A stretch of DNA of 62,763 nt from Clostridia bacterium (GCA_017415515.1 JAFQGI010000029.1:1-62763), one strand, 5' to 3'; positions 52,281 to 60,920 are shown, numbered from the stretch's first letter. Notes: generated by a model not told the origin, from the letters alone. Program-made: numbers and translations.

Positions 52281-52309
52281 ATTTTATCATTTTTGTGGGC
52301 AAAGCTCAA
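52281..52309 (-). promoter_or_regulatory. Promoter of the XRE gene
   Basis: TTGAGC (52304-52309) and TAAAAT (52281-52286) on the minus strand, 17 bp apart. Confidence 0.6.
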
Positions 52310-52380
52310 CCAAAAACGGTGTCTTTGCTTGTGAATATTTTTCACATAATCCGTGGATGAAAAGTTTTGCAAAAAACTCC

Positions 52381-52409
52381 TTGTTTTTGCAACAGCGATT
52401 TGCTATACT
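52381..52409 (+). promoter_or_regulatory. Promoter of the AI-2E family gene
   Basis: TTGTTT (52381-52386) and TATACT (52404-52409), 17 bp apart, with TGC before the -10 box. Confidence 0.6.
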
Positions 52410-52443
52410 GAAACAGATAAGACTTCACAGAGGGAGGGTCCCT

Positions 52444-53613
52444 ATGAGCCGCAAAGAACGCATACGAAAATGGCTGTGGTATTTCAGCTTTCCCGCCGCC
52501 ACCGTGCTGCTGTTTAAGCTGTACGATAATTTTGGTCAGGCGCTTGGTTGGGTCGGCCGTTTGATCGATATTTTAGCCCCCTTTGTGGGAGGTTTTGTGC
52601 TGGCCTTTTTGCTGTATCGGCCCAGCCATTGGATCGAAGAGCGGTTTTTGCACCTGAAAGGCAAAAACTGGAACAAGTGGGCGCGGCCCTTGGCGCTCCT
52701 CATCACCTATCTGGCGTTTTTAAGCCTGCTGAGCCTGCTGTTCTATCTCATCATCCCCGTGGTGGTCAACAGCGTCACCGATTTGGTGGAGTCCTTCCCG
52801 GATCTGTTGAGCGACGCCCAAAAAAGAATAGAGGATTGGGTGGCTCCCGGCGGTCCCTTGGGTAGCTTAGGCTTGGACAAAAAGCTTGACGACATCAATA
52901 AGGGCATTGCCGAAGCGTTTAACAAGCTGGTCACCCCCAAAAACGTGCTGACCGCCATCAAAGGCGTGGGCAACGTGGCCTCCTCCTTGATCAACGTGGT
53001 CATCTCTTTTGTGGTGTCCATCTATATGCTCCACGGACGGGAATCCCTGCTGCACGCGGTGCGTAACTTTGCCGGCCTGTTCATCCGCCGCCGTCCGCTG
53101 GCCCGCCTGCGCCACTATGCCCGCCGCACCGGCCACATCTTCTCCAAATACATCTACGGCGCCTTGCTGGACGGTTTGATCGTAGGCGTAGCGGTTTCCA
53201 TCAGCCTGCTGCTTTTCCAAGTGCCTTACGCCATCCTGTTGGGTATGCTGTTGGGCCTTATGAACTTGATCCCCTATTTCGGTGCCATCATCGGCGGCGT
53301 GATCATCTCCTTTGTGGCGTTGCTGACCAACGGCCTGCCGATAGCCATCGGTGTAGCCATTTGCGTTATCGTGATACAGCAGATCGACGCCAACATCATC
53401 CAACCCCGTATCATCGGCGATTCCATGGGTCTGCGCCCCATCTACGTGCTGCTGGGCATCACCTTCTTCGGCGGTCTCCTCGGCTTCTGGGGCATCCTGC
53501 TTGGACCTCCCCTGATGGCGGTGATCCAAATGATCGTGCGGGACGTGTATTCCCGCCGCAAAAAGAAAAAATCCGAGAAAACTTCACCGGCACAACCGGA
53601 TCCGAATGAATAA
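52444..53613 (+). CDS. AI-2E/PerM family membrane transporter
   Basis: A 389-residue integral membrane protein of the AI-2E transporter (PerM/TqsA) family. About eight helices are visible, with the family core LLGMLLGLMNLIPYFGAIIG and a C-terminal block GLRPIYVLLGITFFGGLLGF. Members export signalling molecules or act as sodium/proton antiporters; the role here is open. I use the ATG at 52444 after GGGAGGGTCCCT. The tail is basic then acidic. It is monocistronic. Confidence 0.92.
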   Translation: MSRKERIRKWLWYFSFPAATVLLFKLYDNFGQALGWVGRLIDILAPFVGGFVLAFLLYRPSHWIEERFLHLKGKNWNKWARPLALLITYLAFLSLLSLLFYLIIPVVVNSVTDLVESFPDLLSDAQKRIEDWVAPGGPLGSLGLDKKLDDINKGIAEAFNKLVTPKNVLTAIKGVGNVASSLINVVISFVVSIYMLHGRESLLHAVRNFAGLFIRRRPLARLRHYARRTGHIFSKYIYGALLDGLIVGVAVSISLLLFQVPYAILLGMLLGLMNLIPYFGAIIGGVIISFVALLTNGLPIAIGVAICVIVIQQIDANIIQPRIIGDSMGLRPIYVLLGITFFGGLLGFWGILLGPPLMAVIQMIVRDVYSRRKKKKSEKTSPAQPDPNE

Positions 53614-53616
53614 GCA

Positions 53617-53651
53617 AACCCGCCCTCGACAATGTCGAGGGCGGTTTTTTT
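53617..53651. terminator. Terminator between convergent genes
   Basis: CCGCCCTCGAC / GTCGAGGGCGG with ATT-rich flanks and T7 on the plus strand, after the AI-2E gene. Confidence 0.88.
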
Positions 53652-53654
53652 CGT

Positions 53655-54347
53655 TTAAAAGAACAATTTGCGCTCGATGGTTTCGCGAGCAGACGGACTG
53701 ATAGCCACATAAATCAGCAGGCCGCCCACCAACGCAAGACCCACCAGCGGATACAGCGACCAACCGGTAAAACCGCCGCCGAAGGTGAGCACCATCAGCC
53801 ACTCGGTCAGATGCAACAAACACCCCAGGGCAATGGATGCGCCTCCCAGGATATACAGCCTGCCGCGGCGCACATAGCGGAACAACGCCACCACCGCCGT
53901 GGTGATCAGACACAGACCCCCCACCAAGGGGAAGGCAAAGGGCAAGAACCAGCCGCCTCGGGTCATTCGTTCGATGGCCAGCAGATACACCGCCACCGCC
54001 GCAAAGGTGCAGGGGACAAAAATCACCGGATTGGGCTTGCGAAACCACAACGGCAACGCCAACCCTACGTACAGCACCATCAGTGCCCCCGCCACATAGC
54101 CAAACCAGTTGAGGGTGCTGTCCACCCGCCAATCCGACAAAAAGCAAATCCACAGCGGGAACAAAAACAGGAAGATCACCACGCCGTTTAAACCCTTAGA
54201 CGCGGACTTTTTCTCGGGCAGGCGATCCTTGGGATACAAAGGCTCGCCCTGGGGACGGGGCAGATCGGGGTGATACACCTTAATGCCACACAGGGGGCAT
54301 TGCTCCTCGGCGTCCCCCAAGCGGACGCCGCAATTCACACAATACAT
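53655..54347 (-). CDS. Zinc-ribbon membrane protein (DUF6320-like)
   Basis: A 230-residue protein with an N-terminal CVNCG..CPLCG zinc ribbon, a Pro-rich linker and about six membrane helices. The layout matches proteins I associate with DUF6320, often encoded beside HxxxDG acyltransferases, which is the case here: the acyltransferase gene ends 10 bp upstream. No catalytic motif is visible. It is the last gene of the MarR-DegV operon. Confidence 0.75.
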   Translation of the reverse strand: MYCVNCGVRLGDAEEQCPLCGIKVYHPDLPRPQGEPLYPKDRLPEKKSASKGLNGVVIFLFLFPLWICFLSDWRVDSTLNWFGYVAGALMVLYVGLALPLWFRKPNPVIFVPCTFAAVAVYLLAIERMTRGGWFLPFAFPLVGGLCLITTAVVALFRYVRRGRLYILGGASIALGCLLHLTEWLMVLTFGGGFTGWSLYPLVGLALVGGLLIYVAISPSARETIERKLFF

Positions 54348-54357
54348 ACGTTTTACC

Positions 54358-55647
54358 TCAATTTCGATTGCTTTCCACCGTAACAGTCAGCGCCAGCTCC
54401 TGCAATACAGCCGAGAAACAACGCTCCAATTCCGCATCGCGGATGTTACGGATCACATTCACATACACGGTATCGCCATAGGTCAGCATCCCGCAATTAT
54501 ACGGCGCGGCAGCCTGCACACCCAGCACGAAATCCATCCGTTTGACATAGGGTTGCATTTCCTCAGGCAGCTTCACAACACCCAAATTCGACAGGGTGAG
54601 GCAGGATTTTTTCTCGCCCACGCTATCGAAGATCGCCTTCATCACCATGTTCTTGATAGGCAGCGGGATCAGACGCACCAGAGGATTGCGTTCATCCCGC
54701 ACGTTGGCGGCAATCACCGATGCCATGTGCTTTTGGGTGATCTCCTCCCCCATCTTGTGGGTGATGACGCGGCAGATCTCCTCAAAGGTGTATTCCCCCA
54801 AGCGGGGATCCAGCTCAGGGATGGTGTACATGGCGAAATTGCGCAGGGTGCGGCTGGGGAACAAACGGCGCAGATTGACGGGAATCAGCAGCTTCACCCG
54901 CTTGCGACGGCGGGGGTTGGGCTGCTTTTCCTGTTGCAGGCGCTGCAACGCCTGCATCATCACCGCACTCATAAACACCGTCACGGACACGCCGTGGCGG
55001 TGGGCCGCCTCCAGCACCTGTGCCGCCGACAGCCGAAAGCAGGTCACGTGCAAAAAGCCGTCGGGTTGTGGCTCTCCCCGCATCGGCCACGCATCGGTAT
55101 CCCGACGACTGCGGGGCACCGGACCGGCATAGCGGGGAAAGCTGTCCTCCAGCTCCTCCGCCGGCGGCGGTTGGGTGCGGTCGCACACCCCCTCCTCACA
55201 GGGAATGGCGATGCCGTGCTTTTGCTCCAAATACTCCGCCACCAAGGATTTGAGGAAAACCAGCGCACCGGTGCCGTCGGTCAGGGAGTGAAAGAACTCC
55301 ACCGCAATGCGATCGCGGTAGGCGATCACCCGAAAGGCACACTGTCGGATTTCCTGCTTGTTCATAAAACGCAGAGGATAGCTGTATTCCTCCTGCACCG
55401 CGGGAGCCTGCTCCACCTGTTGCAAATAGTACCAAAAGGCCCCCTTGCGCAGGCGGGCGGCGATGGTGGGGAACCGCTTGACCGTCACGTCCAACGCTTG
55501 TTGCAGCACCGCCACGTCCACCTCTTCGTTGAGGGTCATAGATTGGCGGAACAGGTTGCTCCAATTACGGCGACGGGCAGCCGGATAGATCTTGGCGGCG
55601 TTGTCCAGCCGCACCCACCGCAGAGAGTGTTTTTTCTGGCGTGACAT
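54358..55647 (-). CDS. HxxxDG acyltransferase (alcohol acetyltransferase/condensation-like)
   Basis: A 429-residue cytoplasmic protein with the acyltransferase motif FHSLTDGTGA (HxxxDG) near residue 115, as in condensation domains, PapA5 and alcohol acetyltransferases. A later NLGVVKLPEEM strand fits the same fold. It would transfer an acyl group from CoA or a carrier to a hydroxyl or amine acceptor. ATG at 55647 follows GGGAGGTGACGGT; the longer frame is rejected. The spacing of 16 bp after a DegV fatty-acid-binding-type gene hints at a lipid role. Confidence 0.82.
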   Translation of the reverse strand: MSRQKKHSLRWVRLDNAAKIYPAARRRNWSNLFRQSMTLNEEVDVAVLQQALDVTVKRFPTIAARLRKGAFWYYLQQVEQAPAVQEEYSYPLRFMNKQEIRQCAFRVIAYRDRIAVEFFHSLTDGTGALVFLKSLVAEYLEQKHGIAIPCEEGVCDRTQPPPAEELEDSFPRYAGPVPRSRRDTDAWPMRGEPQPDGFLHVTCFRLSAAQVLEAAHRHGVSVTVFMSAVMMQALQRLQQEKQPNPRRRKRVKLLIPVNLRRLFPSRTLRNFAMYTIPELDPRLGEYTFEEICRVITHKMGEEITQKHMASVIAANVRDERNPLVRLIPLPIKNMVMKAIFDSVGEKKSCLTLSNLGVVKLPEEMQPYVKRMDFVLGVQAAAPYNCGMLTYGDTVYVNVIRNIRDAELERCFSAVLQELALTVTVESNRN

Positions 55648-55663
55648 ACCGTCACCTCCCGAT

Positions 55664-56503
55664 TTATTGCTTGAAAAAGGCCACGGCAATGGCGCCCGGA
55701 CCCACGTGGGTGCCAATGACACTGCCGATGGCGGTGTAGTTCACCGTATCCAGCCCTTGATCCCACAAGGGGCGGCTGTCCTCAATATATTTCGCCAGCA
55801 AAGCATCCGACAGGCCGGTATAGCCCAGCAGTACCGGCTTAGTGAAATCCACGCCGCCCACCTTTTCGATCTCCTGCACCAGCAAGTTGTTGCCCATTTT
55901 GGAGCCGCGTGCCTTGCCCAGCATTTGGATCTCGCCGTTGACCAACGCCAACACCGGCTTGATGTTCAGCACCGCACCGGCAAAGGCCACCGTGGCGGAA
56001 ACACGCCCGCCCTTTTTAAGGTATTCCAACGTGTCCACCAACGCCACGATCACGATGTTTTGCTTTTCCTCCTCCAACCGCGCGGCAATGGCGGCGGCGT
56101 CCAAGCCTTCGTCCATCAAGCGCAGCGCCAGTTCCACCAGGATGCCGCCGCCGATGGCGACGGTGCCGCTGTCCACCACATAGACGTTGTCGTAGTCGAT
56201 GGCGGCAATACGGGCACTCTGATAGGTGCCGGAGAGTTGGGAGGCCAGGGTGATCACCACCGCCTGCTCCCCCGCCTGCTTGGCTTTTTCATACTCCTGA
56301 GCGAAGGCGTCGGGGGTGCCTTGGCTGGTGGTGGGCAGCAGATCGCTCTCCACCAGCTTTTCATAAAAGAGCGTATGGTCGATGGTGACGCCGTCCACGA
56401 ACTCCTGATCGCCGAAACGGACGGTGAGCGGCACCGTGTGCACCCGACGCTTATGCTGCGGCAACAGATCCGCCGTGGAATCCACAATAATTCTGGTTTT
56501 CAT
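55664..56503 (-). CDS. DegV family fatty-acid-binding protein (FakB-like)
   Basis: A 279-residue DegV protein. The N-terminal strand MKTRIIVDSTADLLPQ and the TSQGTP loop with its lipid-contacting serine are family hallmarks, and KGGRVSATVAF is typical of the C-domain. DegV/FakB proteins hold a fatty acid so that FakA can phosphorylate it. ATG at 56503 follows GGAAGGAATGAGATC. It lies 4 bp after the MarR gene. A kinase partner (FakA) is not in the window. Confidence 0.93.
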   Translation of the reverse strand: MKTRIIVDSTADLLPQHKRRVHTVPLTVRFGDQEFVDGVTIDHTLFYEKLVESDLLPTTSQGTPDAFAQEYEKAKQAGEQAVVITLASQLSGTYQSARIAAIDYDNVYVVDSGTVAIGGGILVELALRLMDEGLDAAAIAARLEEEKQNIVIVALVDTLEYLKKGGRVSATVAFAGAVLNIKPVLALVNGEIQMLGKARGSKMGNNLLVQEIEKVGGVDFTKPVLLGYTGLSDALLAKYIEDSRPLWDQGLDTVNYTAIGSVIGTHVGPGAIAVAFFKQ

Positions 56504-56507
56504 GATC

Positions 56508-56954
56508 TCATTCCTTCCCAAGGTCGGCAACGGCATCCAAACTGTCGCTGATGATGGCTAAACTGCGATAAAACTCCACCCGCTGTTCCTCAGTGAGGCC
56601 GTCGCTGACCTGTGCCAGCACCTCATCGATCTTGTGAGCAATCTTTTTGCCCACCTCAGCCCCCTTCTCGGTGAGGATTAGGGGACTTTTGTACCGCTTT
56701 TGATTCTTGGCGGCGCAGACCAGATATCCTCCCTGCTCCAAATGGTCCAGTCCACGGGAAATGGTGGCTTTGTCCTCCTCGCACCGCTCACACAGCTCGG
56801 TGGCGGTGAGGCCGTCGGACAAATACAGATGGTACAGGCAGGAAATGTGCACGCTGCGCAGGTTATATTCCGCCATCTCCTGATTTTTGATTTTACGGAT
56901 GTTGCGGCTGATACGGTTGATGAGCACCGTAAAGGTTTCATAGCGCTGTTGCAT
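56508..56954 (-). CDS. MarR family transcriptional regulator
   Basis: A 148-residue winged-helix repressor-type protein. The recognition region includes LTATELCERCEEDKATISRG and the wing KNQKRYKSPLILTEKG. ATG at 56954 follows GAAAGGAGCGACCGAT. It heads an operon with DegV, an acyltransferase and a membrane protein. Two perfect palindromes flank its own promoter, so autoregulation is very likely. With a FakB-type protein next in line, a lipid-responsive role like FabT is a reasonable guess only. Confidence 0.92.
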   Translation of the reverse strand: MQQRYETFTVLINRISRNIRKIKNQEMAEYNLRSVHISCLYHLYLSDGLTATELCERCEEDKATISRGLDHLEQGGYLVCAAKNQKRYKSPLILTEKGAEVGKKIAHKIDEVLAQVSDGLTEEQRVEFYRSLAIISDSLDAVADLGKE

Positions 56955-56972
56955 ATCGGTCGCTCCTTTCGA

Positions 56973-57034
56973 TTGTTGAAGTTTCAACAAGTGGCAGTAT
57001 AGCACAAACTTGTTGAAAAGTCAACAAGTTTGTG
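56973..57034 (-). promoter_or_regulatory. MarR-operon promoter with two palindromic operators
   Basis: The promoter is TTGACT (57019-57024) and TATACT (56996-57001) with 17 bp spacing. Operator 1 at 57003-57034 has perfect 14-bp arms (CACAAACTTGTTGA, 4-base centre) over the -35 and spacer. Operator 2 at 56973-56990, TTGTTGAAGTTTCAACAA, lies just after the -10. Both share TTGTTGA half-sites, so one MarR protein probably binds both and blocks polymerase. Confidence 0.85.
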
Positions 57035-57047
57035 CGGCACCAAAGAA

Positions 57048-57079
57048 AAAACACGGCAAGCGATCGCTTGCCGTGTTTT
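57048..57079. terminator. Palindromic terminator
   Basis: AAAACACGGCAAGCGATCGC and onwards form a perfect 32-bp palindrome ending in TTTT. It lies about 40 bp after the small membrane protein gene and upstream of the MarR promoter. Confidence 0.8.
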
Positions 57080-57120
57080 GGTACAGACGCTCCGTGCCGA
57101 TGAAGGGAGCGGTTGTAACC

Positions 57121-57687
57121 TCAGTTGTGGGGGCTTTCCCGCTTGATGGCGGCCTGTTCTTGCCGATAGGCGTTGGCTCCGACACGCTCACCCACCACCA
57201 TGGCGGGAATCAGCACACACAGGGCGGTGATCACCATGCCGATCAGCGTCAGCGCCAACGGCGGCTTGTCGATACTACTGGCGAAAATGGAGTCGTTGCC
57301 AAAATAGAGCAGCTGCGCCAGCGTGGAAGCCGACGCCCCTGCGGTGGCGGGAATCACCGCCGCCAACGGGCACTGCACCAGCAGGAACAACAGGCCGCCC
57401 ACCACCGTGGTTTTGGCGGAGGCGGTGCGCTTGTCATAGCCCTCCCGAGAGGCAACGCCCAGCGCCACCCCCAGGGTGATGAGCAGATCCAGCGCGGTGT
57501 CCACCGCACGCCAGACGATCGGCTCGGCGGGGATGGCGGCGCGGAGCAACACCCCGCAACCAAACCGCACCACCAGCAGACTGACGAGAAAAGACAGCGC
57601 CACTGCGGTCACATACCACCCCACCCGTGCCCAATAAGGCTTCGTCCAGCCTATGGGGCGTTTGGGGGAACGTTTTTCGTTTTGCAT
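57121..57687 (-). CDS. Small membrane protein of unknown function
   Basis: A 188-residue protein with four hydrophobic helices (about 22-42, 58-76, 88-110 and 138-165) and polar ends. I do not recognise the family and see no catalytic motif. ATG at 57687 follows AAGGAGGTGAGCGG, a strong site. The longer frame is rejected. It is monocistronic, ending before the MarR operon. Confidence 0.75.
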   Translation of the reverse strand: MQNEKRSPKRPIGWTKPYWARVGWYVTAVALSFLVSLLVVRFGCGVLLRAAIPAEPIVWRAVDTALDLLITLGVALGVASREGYDKRTASAKTTVVGGLLFLLVQCPLAAVIPATAGASASTLAQLLYFGNDSIFASSIDKPPLALTLIGMVITALCVLIPAMVVGERVGANAYRQEQAAIKRESPHN

Positions 57688-57785
57688 CCGCTCACCTCCT
57701 TGTTCTTTCCACCACCATCGTACCACGCCCCCGCCCCGCCGTCAATGGAGCGGTAGTTGAGTGAAACTCAACAGGTGATTGAGGA

Positions 57786-58172
57786 TTACAGCCGCTTAAA
57801 GCGACGATAGCTCAGCACGTTAATGCACCGATCATCAAAATGGTCGATGTGGCGGAAAACGCCCTCGTCCAAGCCCACGAAACCATCGGGTTTGCCTTTC
57901 ACGACGAAGAGGGTCACGCAGTTCTTCTCCGGTAGTGCCCTGAAAATCGGCGTTTTGTCACCGTATCGCCTGCCCGCCAGCTGCGGAAACCGCGGCACCT
58001 GCTCCCAGGCGACGTGGTTGTGTTCACAATGAATGACCGTATGCCCGTTTGCCCGCTTTTTGGTGATGACGACCTTATATTCCGTGCCTTCCACCGTCAT
58101 TTCGTAAATCTTGACAAACTCCGTTTCCTCGCACAACCGTGCCTTGGTTTTGAACGTTTGATACAGCGTCAT
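57786..58172 (-). CDS. Hypothetical protein
   Basis: A 128-residue soluble protein I do not recognise. It is rich in charged and aromatic residues, with a central ITKKRANGHTVIHCEHNHV stretch containing several His and Cys, and a C-terminal basic end. A ribosome site (GGAGGC) precedes the ATG. It starts 57 bp after the AraC-type gene in the same direction and may be its co-transcribed partner. Confidence 0.65.
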   Translation of the reverse strand: MTLYQTFKTKARLCEETEFVKIYEMTVEGTEYKVVITKKRANGHTVIHCEHNHVAWEQVPRFPQLAGRRYGDKTPIFRALPEKNCVTLFVVKGKPDGFVGLDEGVFRHIDHFDDRCINVLSYRRFKRL

Positions 58173-58229
58173 TTTCAGCCTCCCTACATCTATATAGTGG
58201 AACTTTTGACGGTTTGGTTTGCCACTTTT

Positions 58230-58940
58230 TTACTCTTTTACAAAAATTCGTCGGGTAGAGTCCAGCCCTTGCCACACCGTGCCGTCTGCCAGATAGACGC
58301 GGCGGTCGATGCCGCCCTCTTTCTTGTGATAGTCGATGACGAACACCTGCCCCACCTCGATGGCGATGGGCGGATAGTTGTTGTAGGGGAGCACCTCGCT
58401 GTCTTTTTGACAGTCTTTGAAGTCGTCGCCCACGTTTTCCAGCCGCCAATATTCCCGTTTGCTGGCATAATCCGACCAGGAGGACATATCCCTCTCGCCG
58501 AAATAGCTCGCTTCGTATTTCTTTCTGTTGATACGGAGGATGTCTGTGCGGATCCTATTCTGCACTTCCTTTGCTCGTATTTGATAGACCAGTCGGGGAA
58601 AGGGTTTGGGGATCGCCCCGTTTTCACCGGTCTTACCGGGGGGAAATCCGTGAAATTTCGAAAAAGCGCGGGAAAAGGATACGGGGGAATCGTAGCCGTA
58701 TTTCAGCGCCACGTCGATCACACGGACGCCTTTTGTTTTCAGCTCCTCTCCCGCCAAGGCCAACCGCCGATTGCGGATATAATCGGTGATGGACAGACCT
58801 GCCACCAGCGAAAACATCCGTCCCACGTCGTAGTAGGAACAGCAGGCGATGCGCGCAATCGCCTCCTGCTCGATGCTGTCGTTAAGATGGTTTTCAACGT
58901 AGTCGATCACGTCGTTCAGCCGTTCAGCCACACTTTTCAC
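58230..58940 (-). CDS. AraC-type regulator with N-terminal DNA-binding domain
   Basis: A 236-residue protein that carries its AraC double helix-turn-helix first (about 1-105: IARIACCSYYDVGRMF, then VIDVALKYGYDSPVSFSRAF) and a roughly 130-residue C-terminal domain of unknown type, possibly an effector-binding (GyrI-like) fold. I use the GTG at 58940 after GGGAGGGATTTGC; the frame's earlier start codon lies over the -10 promoter box. It belongs to the Rob/SoxS-like domain order. The inducer is unknown. Confidence 0.85.
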   Translation of the reverse strand: MKSVAERLNDVIDYVENHLNDSIEQEAIARIACCSYYDVGRMFSLVAGLSITDYIRNRRLALAGEELKTKGVRVIDVALKYGYDSPVSFSRAFSKFHGFPPGKTGENGAIPKPFPRLVYQIRAKEVQNRIRTDILRINRKKYEASYFGERDMSSWSDYASKREYWRLENVGDDFKDCQKDSEVLPYNNYPPIAIEVGQVFVIDYHKKEGGIDRRVYLADGTVWQGLDSTRRIFVKE

Positions 58941-58963
58941 GCAAATCCCTCCCTTGCAAGAAC

Positions 58964-58974
58964 AGTATAGCACA
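58964..58974 (-). promoter_or_regulatory. Extended -10 promoter of the AraC-type gene
   Basis: TGTGCTATACT on the minus strand, about 25 bp before the GTG start; no strong -35 at 17 bp. Confidence 0.55.
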
Positions 58975-59036
58975 CATTTCTACCCTTAGCGCAACATTTT
59001 GTGCAAAAGTTGGTGCGTATCCGCCCCCAACAGAGA

Positions 59037-59064
59037 ACACCCCACCCGAAATCGGGTGGGGTGT
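59037..59064. terminator. Terminator after the sigma-factor gene
   Basis: ACACCCCACCCG / CGGGTGGGGTGT around AAAT. It is part of a 41-bp block (59024-59064) repeated with one mismatch at 60877-60917. Confidence 0.8.
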
Positions 59065-59103
59065 CGTCACGCAAAAACCGATTGGTATTTCGTCATCTTG
59101 CCA

Positions 59104-60720
59104 TTACGGCAGGCGGTCACAGAACATCAGAAGATTGGCGGACACTTTATCCTGCTCGCTGAGGGGTTGGAACGTGCCGTCTTCGTAGAGGATATCCAGC
59201 ACCATCATACCCACCGTGCGGCTAATGAAGCTGCGCACCGCATCCGCAACAACAAGATCCTGTATTTGGGGAGGATGGGATTTAGCCTCCAGCATCGCCT
59301 GCTCCAGCGCAAAGTCATAAAACTGCTTTTTCACGGTTTCTTCCAACTCCGGAAGTCTCTCGGCGAGGGAATCGAGGATATCCTTTACCACCATAATATT
59401 GACTTTGCCGTCCTCCGTAATAAATTTCCGCTCACGCAGACGCGCCACCTTGTCGGCATTAGCAGGGGTGTCGTCGATTACCCCGCTCATCCATTCGTAT
59501 ACGTATTCATAATCGGTGAACAAGTTGTTTTTCCAATAACCCCTACGGGAGCAAAAACGGGAATCCCATGCGATAGCAAAAACAGAGGGATATTTACCCG
59601 AATCGCGGGTCATTTGCCCACACATCTCATAGGACGGAAATTTTTCGGACGGAACGTATTCGGGGTCGGTGCAGGTCGGCTTGCTGTATACAGAGGCAAT
59701 ATACTCGCCGCCGTCGGTGGTTTTGAGATAATAGGGTGACAGATCCTTTTCGAAAGGCAATCCGCATTTCTCCTGAATGGCCCAAAAGATCACTGCCGCC
59801 TCAAACAGCTCACGGTTACCACTGGGGATATACACGTTGGTGACGTCCTTGAACGCATCCCGCACCAGCGGAACGTATTCCTTGACAAGGATCTGTGCCA
59901 CTTCCTTTTGCACGCTCAAAATGCGATTCTGCTGTTCCTGCGAATAGGTGGTGGGATAAAAACGCACGTAGGTGGTGAACCGATCGTCCTTGCGACGCAC
60001 CAGAAATCCGTTTTCTTCCAACCAGGCAATCTTATCCTCCAAAAACACGGGGGTCATGCCCAATTCTTCGGCGATCTCCGCCGTGTTTTTGGGCTCGAAA
60101 TACACGCTGTATACGATGTTCAAATTGAGTTTGTCGTAGAGATAGTATTCCGGGCCGCCGTTTTCACCGGGTCGGCCGCCGTGCGCGAAATTGGCGGCGG
60201 TATAGGGGGACAGCCCCAGCGTGCCAACTTGTCGTTTCATAGAAAAACCCTCCTTTAAATCCAATCGTGCCTTGTTCAGGTGCCATTTCACCGTGCCCTC
60301 GGGCATACCGAGGGTGCGGGCGATGTCGGCAACCGAACGGTTTTCATAGTAAAACCAAAAGACGATCTGCCGTCGCTTCTGGGTTAAAAACGCAATCTCC
60401 CGTCGCAGAACATTCATCTCTTCTTCCGTTTCGAGACGGGTGTCGTCGTCATAATAGGGCAGCACAACACCATCAATCGAAACGCCTTCGTGTCGCTTTT
60501 TTATGGATACAAATTTTGCGTAGGCGTGTTCGCTGATGCGCCAAATATAGCCCTCCATATTCGCGATCTCGTCGGCTTTGCACAAAGAAGCATACACTTC
60601 AGCAACGATGTCGGCGCATAGCTCCTCCGCCTCTGCATACGAGTAGGATTTGTTGACCGCAAAGCCGTAAAGCTTCGGAAGATATTCGATTATGAGACGG
60701 TCGGCAGTTTGTTTGTCCAT
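59104..60720 (-). CDS. ECF-like sigma factor with large C-terminal extension
   Basis: A 538-residue protein. The first 160 residues match an ECF sigma factor: region 2 (AEELCADIVAEVYASL, YIWRISEHAYAKF) and region 4 (SVADIARTLGMPEGTVKWHL). ECF proteins are usually near 180 residues, so about 370 extra residues are present. The extension begins with a second winged-helix-like segment (NTAEIAEELGMTPVFLEDKI) and continues as a mixed domain with Cys-bearing motifs and a helical end. No anti-sigma gene is adjacent, so the extension may be the sensory part. RBS GGGGTGA precedes the ATG. Confidence 0.85.
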   Translation of the reverse strand: MDKQTADRLIIEYLPKLYGFAVNKSYSYAEAEELCADIVAEVYASLCKADEIANMEGYIWRISEHAYAKFVSIKKRHEGVSIDGVVLPYYDDDTRLETEEEMNVLRREIAFLTQKRRQIVFWFYYENRSVADIARTLGMPEGTVKWHLNKARLDLKEGFSMKRQVGTLGLSPYTAANFAHGGRPGENGGPEYYLYDKLNLNIVYSVYFEPKNTAEIAEELGMTPVFLEDKIAWLEENGFLVRRKDDRFTTYVRFYPTTYSQEQQNRILSVQKEVAQILVKEYVPLVRDAFKDVTNVYIPSGNRELFEAAVIFWAIQEKCGLPFEKDLSPYYLKTTDGGEYIASVYSKPTCTDPEYVPSEKFPSYEMCGQMTRDSGKYPSVFAIAWDSRFCSRRGYWKNNLFTDYEYVYEWMSGVIDDTPANADKVARLRERKFITEDGKVNIMVVKDILDSLAERLPELEETVKKQFYDFALEQAMLEAKSHPPQIQDLVVADAVRSFISRTVGMMVLDILYEDGTFQPLSEQDKVSANLLMFCDRLP

Positions 60721-60795
60721 TTGATTTTCACCCCGTGCACGGTTTCAATTATATAGTGGAGGGATTTGGGAGAGGGTTGGCAGATGTTTGAAAAA

Positions 60796-60806
60796 AGTAT
60801 AGCACA
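60796..60806 (-). promoter_or_regulatory. Extended -10 promoter of the sigma-factor gene
   Basis: TGTGCTATACT on the minus strand, about 75 bp before the start. Confidence 0.55.
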
Positions 60807-60889
60807 ATTTTTGATATTTGTCGCGGTCAGCGAGGAAGTTTGTAGAATCGGCGGTGCTTCGCGGCCACCGCATCTTCCCCCAACAGAGA

Positions 60890-60917
60890 ACACCCCACCC
60901 AAAATCGGGTGGGGTGT
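60890..60917. terminator. Terminator after the XRE/helical-repeat gene
   Basis: ACACCCCACCC / GGGTGGGGTGT stem directly before the stop of the XRE-type gene. It is the second copy of the 41-bp block also found at 59024-59064. Confidence 0.75.
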
Positions 60918-60920
60918 GAA

